DNA from: Gonatopus flavifemur
Lineage: Eukaryota; Arthropoda; Insecta; Hymenoptera; Dryinidae
Reading direction: 5' to 3'
Length of the DNA: 64,000 nt
NCBI GenBank assembly: GCA_018340375.1
Contig: JAFFJZ010000043.1
Span: 434,001 to 498,000 of the forward strand
Position numbers and translations under genes: made by a program. Positions 1 through 11,400 of this stretch are shown one piece after another. The notes under the pieces are model-generated. The model searched no databases, was not told where the DNA came from, and saw nothing but the letters and a program-made list of their open reading frames with translations. Position 1 is the first letter of the stretch. The number at the start of each line of letters is the position of its first letter.

Positions 1-680
1 AATGAAATATTTGATTATTTGAATAAAAAAAGTTTTAAAATAGGAAAATATCTATATAAATAATATAAATATTTCTTGCATTCGGAATAAAATGTTTTCA
101 TGAATATGAAATGAAAATTTTCTGTAAATAAATCAATATTTGAAACAATGAATATTCTTCCCTATCTAAGAAATTATTTCATAGAATGTACAAAGAGATT
201 TTCTAATCCTTCAGAGAACTTATTGATATGAATAAATCTTTCTTCGAATCAATGAAATTCATTTTGATTGGATGACTGATATTTTACAAAATTTCCAGAG
301 TAAAGAAATAAGCAGGAGTCAGAGCATTCGCGCAAGGGCGGAGCCGACCTTCTTAGTTCCTGTGTGATCTATAGTTCATTTGAAATAATTGGATTATTGG
401 ATCAGATGATTAATATGATCAAGAAGTTCGAAGAAACTGTTTTTCTCTGCGATCAAGTCATATCCGTTGATGATGTTCGATGCCGGAACCTGAAAGAAAT
501 ATTTATTAGGATGGAACATTACTTACTGTAGGTTTACGGTGAATTAGTTCTTTATATGCGAACTGCACTGCAGGAAGATAGCTTGTGAGAAAGTATTGCC
601 ACCTTCTGAGAAGTAAACGCAATTTGTCGGAGTGAATTCAATACATTTTTATTTCAAAAACATGTTTCTTTGGTTCAATG
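1..680. other. AT-rich region, no feature recognised
   Basis: No open frame, inverted repeat or known element is visible here. It directly precedes the long foldback that starts near 681. Confidence 0.5.
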
Positions 681-1648
681 AATCCTAAAAAAATCTAAAA
701 ATACATTGAAACGAAAATTCTCCTACAATAAGAATTTCGATAAGATACAACAGGATATGCTTCACTTGAAAAAAAAAGATGTGAAATCAATATGAGCTGC
801 CAAGTACATTCGGTTATTCAAATGGTATGTAAACGATTTCTTGTATATTGTAACTTCAGTTTGTTTAAATTGTATTCAAAGCGATTCATGATTGTATTGA
901 ATTAACAATATATAGTGAGGTGAAACAAAAATTAGGTTCAACCATTTGACATACTAGAAACAACTCTGACCTATTTGAAACTCAACGTGTTGATCGTTTC
1001 TAATATGTTTTGAAATTTTTCACATACCAGAAACAGCGCTAAGTTATTCCAAACCAAACGCGTTAGTCGTTCCAAATAGATTTTGAAATCCACGTCAATG
1101 CGGAACACTTGGCGCGGCCGATTACGTGAGTTTTGAGCCTCAAGTGTATTCAAACAATTCTGTTGAAAGTATGTGATCAAAACGTTGGATAATAAAATCT
1201 TTATCGGCCACGCCAAGTGTACCGCATTGACGTGGATTTCAAAATCTATTTGGAACGACTAACGCGTTTGGTTTGGAATAACTTGACGCTGTTTCTGGTA
1301 TGTGAAAAATTTCAAAACATATTAGAAACGATCAACACGTTGAGTTTCAAATAGGTCAGAGTTGTTTCTAGTATGTCAAATGGTTGGACCTAATTTTTGT
1401 TTCACCTCACTATATATTGTTAATTCAATACAATCATAAATCGCTTTGAACACAATTTAAACAAACTGAAGTTACAATATATTACAAGAAATCGTTTACA
1501 TACCATTTGAATAACCGAATGTACTTGGCAGCTCATATTGATTTCACATCTTTTTTTTTCAAGTGAAGCATATCCTGTTGTATCTTATCGAAATTCTTAT
1601 TGTAGGAGAATTTTCGTTTGAATGTATTTTTAGATTTTTTTTAGGATT
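681..1648. repeat. Long foldback (arms ~440 bp, spacer ~80 bp)
   Basis: The left arm 681-1121 is the near-exact reverse complement of 1204-1648, and the spacer is about 82 bp. The arm ends nearest the spacer carry CACTTGGCGCGGCCGA on the left and TCGGCCACGCCAAGTG on the right. The same core recurs in the foldback near 42474-42586, and the outer arm sequence (poly-A, 'agatgtgaaatcaatatgag', 'ccaagtacatt') recurs at 41960-42110. This suggests one repeat family with a palindromic end. The small open frame on the minus strand at 971-1216 lies inside the palindrome and is not a gene. Confidence 0.85.
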
Positions 1649-2209
1649 GACCGCATTTTCATGTACTTGGCGTGATTTTTTTACTTTTTTGAAGTTTTTT
1701 TATTGGGATTTCACTTCTTTTTCTGGATGTGTCCTTAACTGAACATGAATAAAATTCGAATGCTCATGTCTAATTTAATAGCGATCGTAGCGATGAAGAA
1801 AATGTTCTCAGATCATTTGTGATATGAAAAACTCACTTGGGTTTCCATCAGTCATCTCATCATTGGACAGCAATAGATAATCGAGATAAAGAATGAAGAA
1901 CAGAAGGAAAGAAAAGTGAATTCCCATAAATCAATACATATGTGCAGGATTCCGAAAAGTAAATATTAATTGACCGATAAGTTGGCGCTCAAAGCAGCCC
2001 ACGATTTTGTTTTAAACATGTATTGTGCAAGAATTCCAATTGTTTTTAAAATATGATTGTTAGGAAAACGAAACAAAACAGATTTTACGAACAGAGGAAA
2101 CTTGCACACAATATGTTTAAGGTATCCAACAGAAATTTTTTTGATAAAACGAGAATTTGTATCATTTGGCATGAAGTTGAAAATAGTTTCCCAGCAAAAA
2201 TGTTTCAAT
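1649..2209 (-). repeat. Part of USP-associated repeat, copy 1
   Basis: This stretch is the reverse complement of sequence around 41280-41960. Shared landmarks include TACTTGGCGT, the run of 'gcgctcaaagcagcc' and the stretch around 2090-2200. Read on the minus strand it follows the protease-like fragment at 2737-2952, in the same order as the second copy reads on the plus strand. Confidence 0.65.
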
Positions 2210-2456
2210 CCCAGATAGAAAAATGTCTCCATAACGCCATCATAATGGTGACATGCACGCCAAGAAATGTTCGCATCATGGCGCCAAGGTGTTTCCGCAT
2301 AAAGCATTGTTATTGGTAGCAAAACGAGGTGATGGCACCATAATTGAAACAAAATGTTTACATTATATGCATCATTGCAAGCTGAGCGGAGTTCATGATA
2401 GTATGTTTACGGCACGTTATGTTACAAAACATTCAGAGCATGCTTTTCTATCTGGG
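2210..2456. mobile_element. Short inverted-repeat element, CCCAGATAG termini
   Basis: The element begins CCCAGATAGAAAA and ends in the complement TTTTCTATCTGGG, about 247 bp apart. A close copy in reverse orientation lies at 8561-8807, and a diverged relative ends at 47088. It carries no transposase. The target duplication is unclear, with at most 2-3 bp (AAT on both sides here). It is best called a non-autonomous DNA element of undetermined superfamily. Confidence 0.7.
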
Positions 2457-2736
2457 AATGACTCTTTAGGATTATTTTAAAGAGTATCTTAAAGAGATGT
2501 CAAATATTCATTTATCATGCAACAAAAACGGATATCTTCAAAATATCTGGTCAAGAGCATTTTTCAGTACTGTACAAGAAATTTTTTAGAATTTTGTGAA
2601 ATATCCATCAAAATCATTTTGAAAAATTCTTCAAGAATATTTAGTCGGCTGTGGTATTATAAACGTATACGATGTTCTTCAAAATCACCTATAGAAGATT
2701 ATAGTAATTGAATTGTTATTTGATGAGCAAGTGAAA
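2457..2736 (-). repeat. USP-associated repeat, 3' flank of the protease-like fragment, copy 1
   Basis: Read on the minus strand, this segment matches 40790-41020 downstream of the second protease-like pseudogene. Shared blocks include a run near 2580-2640 ('gaatatccatc' type) and another near 2655-2700. It shows that more than the coding piece was copied. Confidence 0.55.
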
Positions 2737-2952
2737 TTATTGCTTTTTGAAGAATTATATGTATGAGTCTTTAGCATTACGTGGCCAATTTCGTTCTCCA
2801 ACTCGCAGATCATGAATAAATATCCACTTTGTACCTTTACTTCGTAACATGCACGTAAAGTTACCTTCGAAAATACTTCTTCCCTGATGAAAAACAACGG
2901 CTATAACTTTATAAAAGTGTCATGCAATTTGGATTTTTGTGGTTGGCACTGC
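2737..2952 (-). pseudogene. USP-like (peptidase C19) C-terminal fragment, copy 1
   Basis: Read on the minus strand, this fragment matches the last ~70 residues of the domain at 39947-40779. It contains FTCMLRSKGTKW, then DLRVGERNWPRNAKDSYI, the usual C-terminal pattern of ubiquitin-specific proteases. One in-frame stop lies near the end, and a C-terminal FF.KQ tail follows it. Where active USPs have the catalytic His (the GHYT box) this copy reads GNFT, with Asn encoded at 2860-2862; the second copy also has Asn. The match to the other copy ends near 2952, where an unrelated monomer repeat begins. The USP assignment rests on motif reading only. Confidence 0.6.
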
Positions 2953-3632
2953 TTTTATACAGATATATGATATATCTGCATCTTGCCTGTTTTTCCTTCA
3001 TCCACCTGTGATTCTACTCGAAGAATCTAGGGATTCATTATCAATTGAATCCACTTTGTAATCTGTAATGCCAATTGATAGTGGTGATAGCAAACTCACA
3101 GATCTATGGTATATTCGCTTCATTTTGTTTCTTTCTCATCCCCCTGAAACACTACGCAAAGAATCTGATACCATCATCGGATAGATCTGTGATATATCCA
3201 CTGCACTTTTGCCTTTTCTTCGTTCAACTATGAGGTCACCAAATGAGATTGACAGTGACAATAGCTAGAATACAAATTTGTGATACGTCTGCTTCATTTC
3301 TGCTTCGTCTCCAGCCACCTATGATTCTACTCCAAGGAAATGATGAGCCCAGCATGTTGTAAGAATCTGTGGCATATCTACTGTGTTTTCGCCTTTGAAA
3401 AAATCGCTTTGATATACTTCAGTGTGACTAAAGTAACTGGAGACCAACTTCAACTTCTACCGTTGGTCAAACTATTCACATCTCTTTGAGGTTTTGTCAT
3501 GAACTTCACTCTCTAAAAACTTTTTATATTTCATTGGGGTTTTTTGATGAATTCCCCTTTCTGATTATAAGTGATGATTCAGTTATTGATTCATTACATA
3601 ATCTTTAATCATCCATTTCATGCCATTCATTA
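2953..3632. repeat. Monomer repeats, left part of palindrome A
   Basis: Degenerate units carry recurring phrases such as 'gatatatccactgcact', 'gccttttcttc' and 'ccacctgtgattctactc'. The segment is complementary to 7700-8400, so with 7364-7470 it forms one arm of a large palindrome. The DNA transposon at 3633-7363 interrupts this arm. The same monomer family recurs at 8930-9600, 31050-33000 and 39100-39870. Confidence 0.75.
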
Positions 3633-3984
3633 CACAGGCCTGCGAGGTTTTTCCCCCTTGGAACTGGTGACCATTTTCCGAAGTAATTTGCTGCGTAGAA
3701 TCCGAATCCGGAGCCAGAATTGGGCTATCACGTCAGGATTTTGAGATATCTGAGGGTAAATACGCAAAAAATGCGGTTTTTCGCTACTTTTGAGGTTATG
3801 TACAGGACGCATAAAATTTTTTTGATCTTTTCTCTCAACTTCATCAATTTGCACTACTCTTCCCGTTTAAAATGAGCTATTGAACGTTCATGTACGATTT
3901 TTTCTCGCAAAGTTACGACCATTCTAAGTTGTGTAATATGTCCCAACAACAGAATGAGTATTCGCATTTATTACACTGATCGAC

Positions 3985-4300
3985 AATGAAATTCTCCTTC
4001 AAATGAAATTCTCTTTTCTGAAGTAATTTTCTGCGTAGAATCCAAATCCGGAGTCAGGATTGGGCCATCGCGTAAGCATTTCAAGATATTTAAGATTAGG
4101 TCCACGAAAATGGGTTTTTGATTACTTTGGAATTCATGTACTGAGTGCACAATTTTTTTTAGTCTTTTCTTCTAATTGCATCATCCAGTACTACTCTTAC
4201 TCTTCAAGATAAGCTATTAATCGGTGACCTACAATTTCTCCTTGCAGAGTTACGAGTATTCCAAGTTGTGAAATATATCCCCAAGATTATAATATTTCTA
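3985..4300. repeat. Internal repeat of the left terminal sequence
   Basis: This repeats the pattern at 3660-3950: 'ctgaagtaattttctgcgt', 'gaatccaaatccggagtcag', 'ccatcgcgtaagcatttc' and 'gagttacgagtattcc'. It is therefore a second, diverged copy of the subterminal block inside the element at 3633-7363. Confidence 0.65.
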
Positions 4301-4669
4301 GGATCTCCTGAGGGTGCTGCCAGGATGTATGGGAATGAAAATTCTAATTTTCTAATATGATATTCTTATTCAGCGACCCAAAAACTTATATGTTCACATA
4401 TTCAAGTAAAATTTCCTTCAAAACAATGGGTTTCCCAAAGGGTTGATAATTCACAGACCTGCGGAATATAAGTTTTTATTTTCCCTTCGAACAATAATGG
4501 TTCCTTTCCAGGTATTCAGATTGTGGAACTAAAATATAACGCCAGTTTTTACAGCACATCAGGATTCATTTTTATGTGAGATATGAATATTTACAGTTTA
4601 TTAAACAATTTGTATGAACGAAAAATATATACGTTTTATATAAAATTCAGACATGGGGCTGCACTGGTT

Positions 4670-6388
4670 TCACACAAGACCTAAGATACTAGATAAATCA
4701 AAAGGACTTATGATATCTTTTTCTAGTTTCTTCAAAACTTCTGTTTGATGTTTCTGTTGTACTCATGATTCGGTTCATCTCTCTTTAACATCCAGCAATA
4801 GTCAGCCATCATTCTAACGTCCCACCTTCCTTGATATCTGGTCTCCATAACCTTAAGGTCTTGATGAAATCTCTCCCTTGCTCTTCACTGACAGCACCAA
4901 GATTCTCGGGGAAAAGTCAATATGGGAATGCAAATAATGGAGTTTTATACTCATATTACAACCCAGGATTTTGAAATTGTTAAGCATGCTGTTGACTATA
5001 TTTTCATAATCAGGGCTTTTTCTGTTCCCTAAAAAATGTTGTACGACTTCCTTAAATGACTTCCAAGCGAGCTTCTCGGTTTTATTCATAGTTTTTTCAA
5101 AGTCAGGATCTTGCATCAATTTCCTTATGTCTGGACCAACAAAAACGCCTTCTTTTATCTTCGCATCCGATAAATGCTTGAATTTATCACATAAATATTT
5201 GAAACAAAGACCATCTTTAGGCAATGCCTTTACGAATTGCTTCATAATGCCTAATTTGATATGAAGCGGAGGTAGCAGAATTTTGGAGCGGTCAACTAGT
5301 GTTTCGTGTACAACATTTTTACTTCCAGGGTTCAATGATGCTCTCTGTGGCCAATCTTTCTGGATCCAATGTCGTGCTCTATTCCTACTATCCCATTCAC
5401 ATAGAAAACAGGGTATTTTGTATACCCTCCTTGTTGACCAAGCAACATAGTTAATATTTTGAGATCACCACATATAGTCCAGTTATGATTGGAGTAATTC
5501 ATTTTTGAGGACGAAATCCAAATTTTCATAACATTCTTTCAAATGAGTAGAATGTCCAATAGGCAAAGAAGCAAATTTATTACCATTATGTAACAATACT
5601 ACTTTGAGGCTCCGTTTCGAAGAATCTATAAAAGTCTCCAATCATTTGGATTGTATTCTACATCAAACATTTTGAGTAGGCCAGGCACATCACAACAATA
5701 CACTAAATTTTTTCTTGAGCAAAATACGGTGGAAAATCCTTCTCTCTATTTCTATACCAATAAAAGTTCGTTGTACGATCCAGCATGCTTTTTTCTTTCA
5801 ATCTGGAACCGAGTAATTCCGCAGCATCTTTCGGAAGATTAAGATCTCTTGTCAAATCATTCAATTCACTTTGAGAAAACAGTGGTGGTGTTTCGTTGCA
5901 CTCGTAATATTCATCGTCAGGATCTGAAGTATTCATTATAGCCTCTTGAAATAAACTAGGATCAGATGAAAATGGTTGGGCAGGATGGCATAACTCTTTG
6001 CTATCAGGATCTTTATACGTAGGTAAAATCACAGAACGAATATCAGGATAACTTATCGCTGCTTTATTTTTAGAATTAAATCCTTTTATGCTTGAACAGC
6101 AGAAGTAACAATCGTTGATATGATTTTGCGGTTCCATCCAAATCATTGGAGTCTGTAAACTAAAACAATGTTTTCTCCTCTTGACCATTTCCGAAGTTCA
6201 CGTACACATGTCGAACACACTTTATGAGGCGCCCATTGTTTGTCTTGGTTTTTTATGTTGATTTTGAAATAGCTATCGTATAGTTCTTCAATACATTTAG
6301 AAATTATTTGTTGCTGTCTCTTTATTACATAATTTCCACATATGTAGCAGAAGTTATCTGGAGCATTGATACATTTTCGAGAAGCCAT
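4670..6388 (-). pseudogene. Decayed transposon ORF, widespread insect repetitive protein (probable DDE transposase)
   Basis: Minus-strand segments in different frames make up one protein. It begins with a Cys-rich module (FCYICG ... HKVCSTCVREL) from an ATG at 6386-6388. The middle part contains LPKDAAELLGSRLKEK, then a WRL.IDSSK-type block near 5625 broken by a one-base loss, and CGDLKILTMLLGQQGG near 5450. The C-terminal part contains LPPLHIKLGIMKQFVKALPK, GCNMSIKLHYLHSH and, after another shift, SEEQG and ADYCWMLKRDEPNHEYN. I recognise it as a family with very many uncharacterised copies in insect genomes. The Asp of IDSS, the Asp of CGDLK and the Glu of SEEQ are candidate catalytic residues (inference). 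At least five frameshifts or stops make it non-functional. It is the only gene-like content of the element at 3633-7363. Confidence 0.7.
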
Positions 6389-6762
6389 TTGTGAAACTTT
6401 TTTAAATACACGAAATTCACAACAATTACTGGACACTCGATACTTGTACACGGAGGAAAAATTAGAACAACAATCAGTACATTCCGAGTGAATTAGTGGA
6501 ATAATGTCTGAACATAGCAACGAACAATCTACGATCTCAGCAGTGCTGGCTCGAAGGATATTACCGCCCGGCGCGTGAATTTTGTAGGCGTCCGATTATA
6601 ATAGTGTAGCATATTGCATAAATATATATTTATGTGATATGCTATAAGCATTTTCTACCGTATTTCGCTCAAGAAAAAAATTTTGCGTATCGTTGTGATG
6701 CGCCTACTCAAGGTGTTTCATGTAGAATACAATCCAAAGTCAATCCCCTTCATTCATTCAAC

Positions 6763-7335
6763 ATTTTCTGAAGCATTTTGGTGCGCTGAATCCGCATATG
6801 GCTCCAGAATTGCTATATCACGTCAGGTATTTGGGATATTCCGACCTAAAAATGTGGAAAACACTGTTTCTTGGCATATTTGAGGTTCCGTAAAGTCGAA
6901 AGGTAATTTTTTTCACAAAATCAATAGATGCACCTCAAAGTATCAGTCATCCTCTTCCAAATGCCGTTGAGTTTGCTGAAATATCTTTTTTTTTCATTGA
7001 GATACGACAATTTTAAATTTGTGCGCTCATGTACTCAATAAATAGGTGGAGACACAATTTTCAAACTGTCGTATCTCAATGAAAAAAAAAGGTATCTGAG
7101 CAAACTCAACGGCATTTGGAAGAGGAGGACTTATACTTTGAGGTGCATGTATTGGTTTTGAGAAAAAAAATTACCCTTCGACTTTACGTAACCCCAAATA
7201 TGTCGAAAAACAGTGTTTTTCACATTTTTAGGTCGAAATATCTCAAAAACCTGACGTGATAGAGCAATTCTGCAGCCAGATTCGGATTCAGCGGATCAAA
7301 ATGCTTCGGAAAAAGATATTATTGTTTGAGGGGGA
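6763..7335. repeat. Foldback in the right end of the ATTA transposon
   Basis: The sequence from about 6763 to 7025 is the reverse complement of 7055-7335, with only ~30 bp between the arms. Paired blocks include 'caaactcaacggcatttgg' and 'gtcgtatctcaatgaaa'. The arms are diverged copies of the element's terminal repeat, so the right end carries the terminal sequence twice in opposite orientation. Confidence 0.8.
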
Positions 7336-7363
7336 AAAAAAAGTCAAATTTCGCAGGCCTGTG

Positions 7364-8400
7364 ATTATCAATTGAATCCACTTTGTAATCTGTAATTCAT
7401 ACATTCAATACAAAATTTCCACAAGACCGCCTGTATGAAATTGATAGTGGTGGTAGACGACGTACAGGTGTATGGTATATTTGCTTCTTTTTCGTGTTTT
7501 CTTCTACACCTGTGATACTACTCAAGCAATCCGATAACAACTCTTGGTCAAGAAAGTATCAGGCCAATGAAGAAAGACAAGAACGACGAAAATATACCAT
7601 TCGATCTGTACGTCGTCCACCACCACTATCCATTCCATTTAGGCAATTTCATAGGCAATTTTGTATTGAATGGATAAACTACAGATTACAAAGTGGATTC
7701 AATTGATAATGAATGGCATGAAACGGATGATTATAGATTATGTAACGAATCAACAACTGAATCATCGCTTATAATCAGAAAGTGGAATTCATCAAATATC
7801 AAATATAATCAGAACGTGGACTCATTCAAAAACCCCAATGCAGTATAAAAAATTTTTAGAATGAGAAGTTCATGACACAACCTCAATGAGATATAAGAAG
7901 TTTGAAAAACGTTGAAGGTTGAAGTTGGTCTCCAGGCACTTTAGTTACATTGAAGTATATCAAATATTTTAAACCAAAACTATCAATTCAACAAAACGAT
8001 TTGTCTAGAGGCAAAAGCACAGCAGATATGCCACAGATCTTGACGACATACTGGACTCATCAGTTTCTCGGAGTAGAATCACAAGTGGATGGAGAAAAAG
8101 CAGAAATGAAGCAGACGAATCATAAATTTGTACGCTAGCTATTTAGCTAGACGATAGCTGTCACTATCAATTCCATTCAGTGACCTCTTAGTCGAGTGAA
8201 GCAAAGGCAAGAGTGCAGTGAATATATCACAGATCTATCCGATACTATTATTAGATTCATCGAATACCATCACAGGTGGATGAAGATGAAACAAAATAAA
8301 GCAAATATACCATAGATCTGTATGTTAGCTACCAATCCTATCAATTCTATTTATATTCAAGAATCCGATAACAGCCTTTGTCAAAGAAACCTACTGAATT
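7364..8400. repeat. Monomer repeats, right part of palindrome A
   Basis: 7364-7470 continues the arm interrupted at 3632, and 7471-8400 runs back as its reverse complement. Matching blocks include 7696-7800 with 3540-3632 and 7920-8340 with 3060-3470. 7707-7710 is the empty counterpart of the insertion site used by the element at 3633-7363. Confidence 0.75.
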
Positions 8401-8560
8401 TTGTACAATGTTCTAGTTGAAGTCAATGCAGTAGAATGTAGTTCATGTTGTTGTTGTTGTAGTCAATGTAGTTGATTGATGTCTCATTCTTAATCAAATT
8501 TGGTTAGATTCAATGGACTGTTCCATGAGATAATACTCTTCATCAAAACTACAAAGACAA

Positions 8561-8807
8561 CCCAGATAGAAAAGCATGTTCTGAATGTTTTGTAACATAA
8601 CTTGCCGTAAGCATACTATCATGAACTCCGCTCAGCTTGCAATGATGCATAGAATGTAAACATTATGTTTCAATTAGGGTGCCATCACCTCGTTTTGCTA
8701 CCAATAACAATGCTTTATGCGGAAACACCTTGGCGCCATTATGCGAACATTTCTTGGCGTGCATGTCACCATTATGATGGCATTATGGAGACATTTTTCT
8801 ATCTGGG
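8561..8807. mobile_element. Short inverted-repeat element, CCCAGATAG termini, second copy
   Basis: This is the reverse-orientation copy of 2210-2456, sharing almost its whole length, including a 'tttatgcggaaacaccttgg' block. It starts CCCAGATAGAAAA and ends TTTTTCTATCTGGG. The flanks differ from those of the first copy, so it is an independent insertion. Confidence 0.7.
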
Positions 8808-9769
8808 AATAACATTATATTAAACGTACCATTTCTTACCAGACATCTCTTTATGGTTTTTTCTCTGAAGAGAGATGAAAAAGATTTGGAACAGTTATTT
8901 TAGAGCTTAGTTATTTAGTTGAGCTTAAGTATAGTCATTGTCGATCAGGGTATGCAGGGAGGACAATGTTTCATTCATTCACTTCTCTCGGAGCAGGCTC
9001 AATATCATCTGATTCATTATTTGCTCATGATTCTATTGGGAAATAGTATAGATCAGTGGACTGTCCATCAAGGGTATGGTATATCCACTATAATTTTACC
9101 TGTAAAGAAAGAGCGAATAAACTTGAATATTTCTCAAGCAAGCTCGGTATGATCTTTTCCATCAATTGTCTACGATCCTAATTGGAGAAATTGACAGTAG
9201 CTGGCTGTCCGTCAGGGGTTATGATATATCCGTTATGTTCTGGCCTATAGAATGATTGCGAATCAATTTGAATCATTCCCCTTGAGCATACTCCGTATGA
9301 TCCATTCGATCATCTGCCAACGACTACAGTAGGATGATAGGACAGTAGCGGACTGTTCATGAAGGAATTATGATGTATCCGATATGCTCTCGCCTCAGAA
9401 TTTATAAATTTGAATTATTTTCCATGACTAAACCTTGTATGATTTTCTATGATTCGTCTCTGGTTCCGGTTAGAACCACCAGTAGCAAACTATCCGTCAC
9501 GGATTGTGATATATCCGCTATGCTTTTGCCTGTGAAGGAATCTTGCATTTTATGAATAATCCATCATACAGAGCTTACCTGTGTATATTCCAATTTTCTG
9601 AATGTAGCAAATAGATTTATTTATACCTTTCTCAAACTTTTTCTGTTTTTTTTTACAAATAACCTCTTCATCATTTATTCATTCATTAATACATGAATTT
9701 TTTGAAGTGATATATCAGAGTATATATAATTTCAAGTTGTTTATTTATGTTTCATTGTTCTGAATAACC

Positions 9770-10022
9770 TGTAGTAATCTGTAATAATGTAGTCACCTGT
9801 AATTTAATTATTCTTTCAATATTTGAATAACCTATCAACACATCGCCTCATTGACAGGTTATTTTTGTTTACGTATTTACAATGTATAAACCTGTAGTAA
9901 TCTGTAATAATAATGTAGTCACCTGTAATTCATTCATCTTTTAATTATTCTTTTAATATCTTAATAACCTATCAACACATCGCCTCATTGACAGGTTATA
10001 TTTGTTAACGTATTTACAATGT
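9770..10022. repeat. Two tandem ~121 bp units
   Basis: Both units read 'cctgtagtaatctgtaata', then 'gtagtcacctgtaatt', then 'cctatcaacacatcgcctc' and 'attgacaggtta'. The R2-like element at 24734-28789 is inserted in the reverse-oriented counterpart of this unit. Confidence 0.8.
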
Positions 10023-10613
10023 ATATACTCTATAGGGAAACAAATTTATCTACCAATCATTGTGCAGGTTACAAAAGACTGACAAACCATTTGGATAATA
10101 TTAGAAGCACCTTATTATACGTTATTATATTTTACGTACTAATGAACAAATGATCCACTATTGGACATTCGAAGAAAGAAAGGCAGAACAAATGATCTAC
10201 TATTGGGCGTTCGAAGAAAGGAAAAGAGACAGAATAAATCTTTGTAGCATTGGAAATCGCCTCAAGGATAACAGGTCTTCGTGGTAAGAAGAAACCGATT
10301 AATCAGAAATTCCGAAGAGATGTTTTGATCGTATGAAAACTTGAAACGTTTATATTTCGGTAACGGATGAACTGATCAAGTTCGTAGTGTGCTTAATCGA
10401 AAGTGTGTAATCGTATTATATAATGAAAGTGTAGTTATTTTTTTGTGACACACAATACGTGTCGAGTTATTGTGCATTGAACATTTTTTCAGGAGGTTAA
10501 ATCTCGGTTGAGCAGTAAAAGATACACGGTAGCGGACGACTTCTGCTTTCTTCACTTAAAATAAAAAAAATACTTATACATCTTTTTTTCAGGGTGTTTC
10601 ATATACTGGGTGT

Positions 10614-10631
10614 CGAGACGCTACCGCGTCT
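10614..10631. repeat. Short hairpin GAGACGC-TACC-GCGTCTC
   Basis: Perfect 7 bp arms flank a TACC loop. The same hairpin, reversed, lies at 24087-24104 near the end of the other copy of repeat X. It is conserved although the sequence around it has diverged. Confidence 0.75.
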
Positions 10632-10909
10632 CTTGATTCCCTGCTGAAAATTGCTGTCAGAAACGGTCAAAAAATTTTTCTGACCGTATTACAGCGGTTT
10701 TGGACTCCGCATAGCCGCATTGAAACACTCAAAAAATATCTAGTTAGTATTTGACTGCGTTTGGAAATCGCTTGCACCGCTTAGATACAGTCAAAGATTT
10801 TCATTGAGCGTTTTTGACTGGCATTTCTATTTATGAGCAACGCCTGTTAGAAACAGTTGAAATTTGAGTCAGAATCTGGAAGGACGGTTATCCAATCACT
10901 AGATCCAAA

Positions 10910-11400
10910 ATGTGATAGTTACTGACAGTATTGGCGAATTCGGTATCCCACAGCGTGGACTGATCGAAAAGATGAAAGTTTCTGGCTGCAATCATCATAT
11001 TTGAAAGAAGCCAGAATCACTTTGGATTCCCGCTTCAAAATCATGACAGTTTTCTGGAGGGTTTACATATTTCATTACCAGTCTGTTCTTACGCGAAATT
11101 ACAGATTCATGATTCACGCGCAGTAGTATGGATTTCACCATGATGATTTTGATAGATCTTCATGGTGGTGACACATTGAAAATCATTATGTTTTTGTCAG
11201 TCTTTGTAGAAATGAGATAGTTCCTGACAGTATTGGCGAATCCAGTATCCTACAGTATGGACTGTTCGAAATGATGGAAGTTTCCAACTGCGATCATCAT
11301 ATTTAGAAAAAAAGGCAGAATCGCTTTGGAATCCCGCTTCAAAATTGTGACAGATTTTTAGAGGATTTACACATTTCATTATCAATTTTCTGAGTTCTTT
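10910..11400. repeat. Two tandem ~300 bp units
   Basis: Units starting near 10915 and 11216 both read 'ctgacagtattggcgaat', then 'tcatcatattt', then 'gaatc.cgcttcaaaat' and 'tttacatatttcatta'. They lie just before the ~223 bp satellite. The phrase 'tgctgtcag' also occurs beyond the satellite near 16500. Confidence 0.7.

Larger units (their letters stand above)
3633..7363. mobile_element. 3.7 kb DNA transposon, CACAGGCCTGCGA termini, ATTA target duplication
   Basis: The ends are perfect 13 bp inverted repeats, CACAGGCCTGCGA at 3633 and its complement ending at 7363. They continue as ~220 bp of diverged terminal repeat (both ends share 'gaatccgaatc' and 'atcacgtcagg'). The flanks duplicate ATTA at 3629-3632 and 7364-7367. 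The unfilled sequence is present in reverse at 7696-7760, with the single ATTA at 7707-7710, so the boundaries are firm. It carries a decayed gene at 4670-6388. A 4 bp duplication plus a likely DDE-type product would fit a Sola-like group, but that assignment is inference. Confidence 0.85.
8930..10640 (+). repeat. Repeat X, copy 1
   Basis: The first part (to ~9580) holds about four units of ~145-150 bp that share 'tatgatatatccgctatg' and 'gcctgtgaaggaa' phrases. The rest (9600-10640) includes the tandem pair at 9770-10022 and ends with a GC-rich hairpin. The whole stretch is found in reverse at 24070-24733, 28790-28872 and 30909-31700, once two later insertions there are removed. The tandem-monomer plus terminal-hairpin layout resembles non-autonomous Helitrons of the DINE type, but no transposase or firm ends are visible. 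Confidence 0.6.

Noticed and set aside
2210..8807. One continuous palindrome from 2210 to 8807
   Set aside because: The two short elements at its ends are in opposite orientation, but the sequence between 2457-2952 and 8400-8560 does not match. The true palindrome spans only the monomer repeats.
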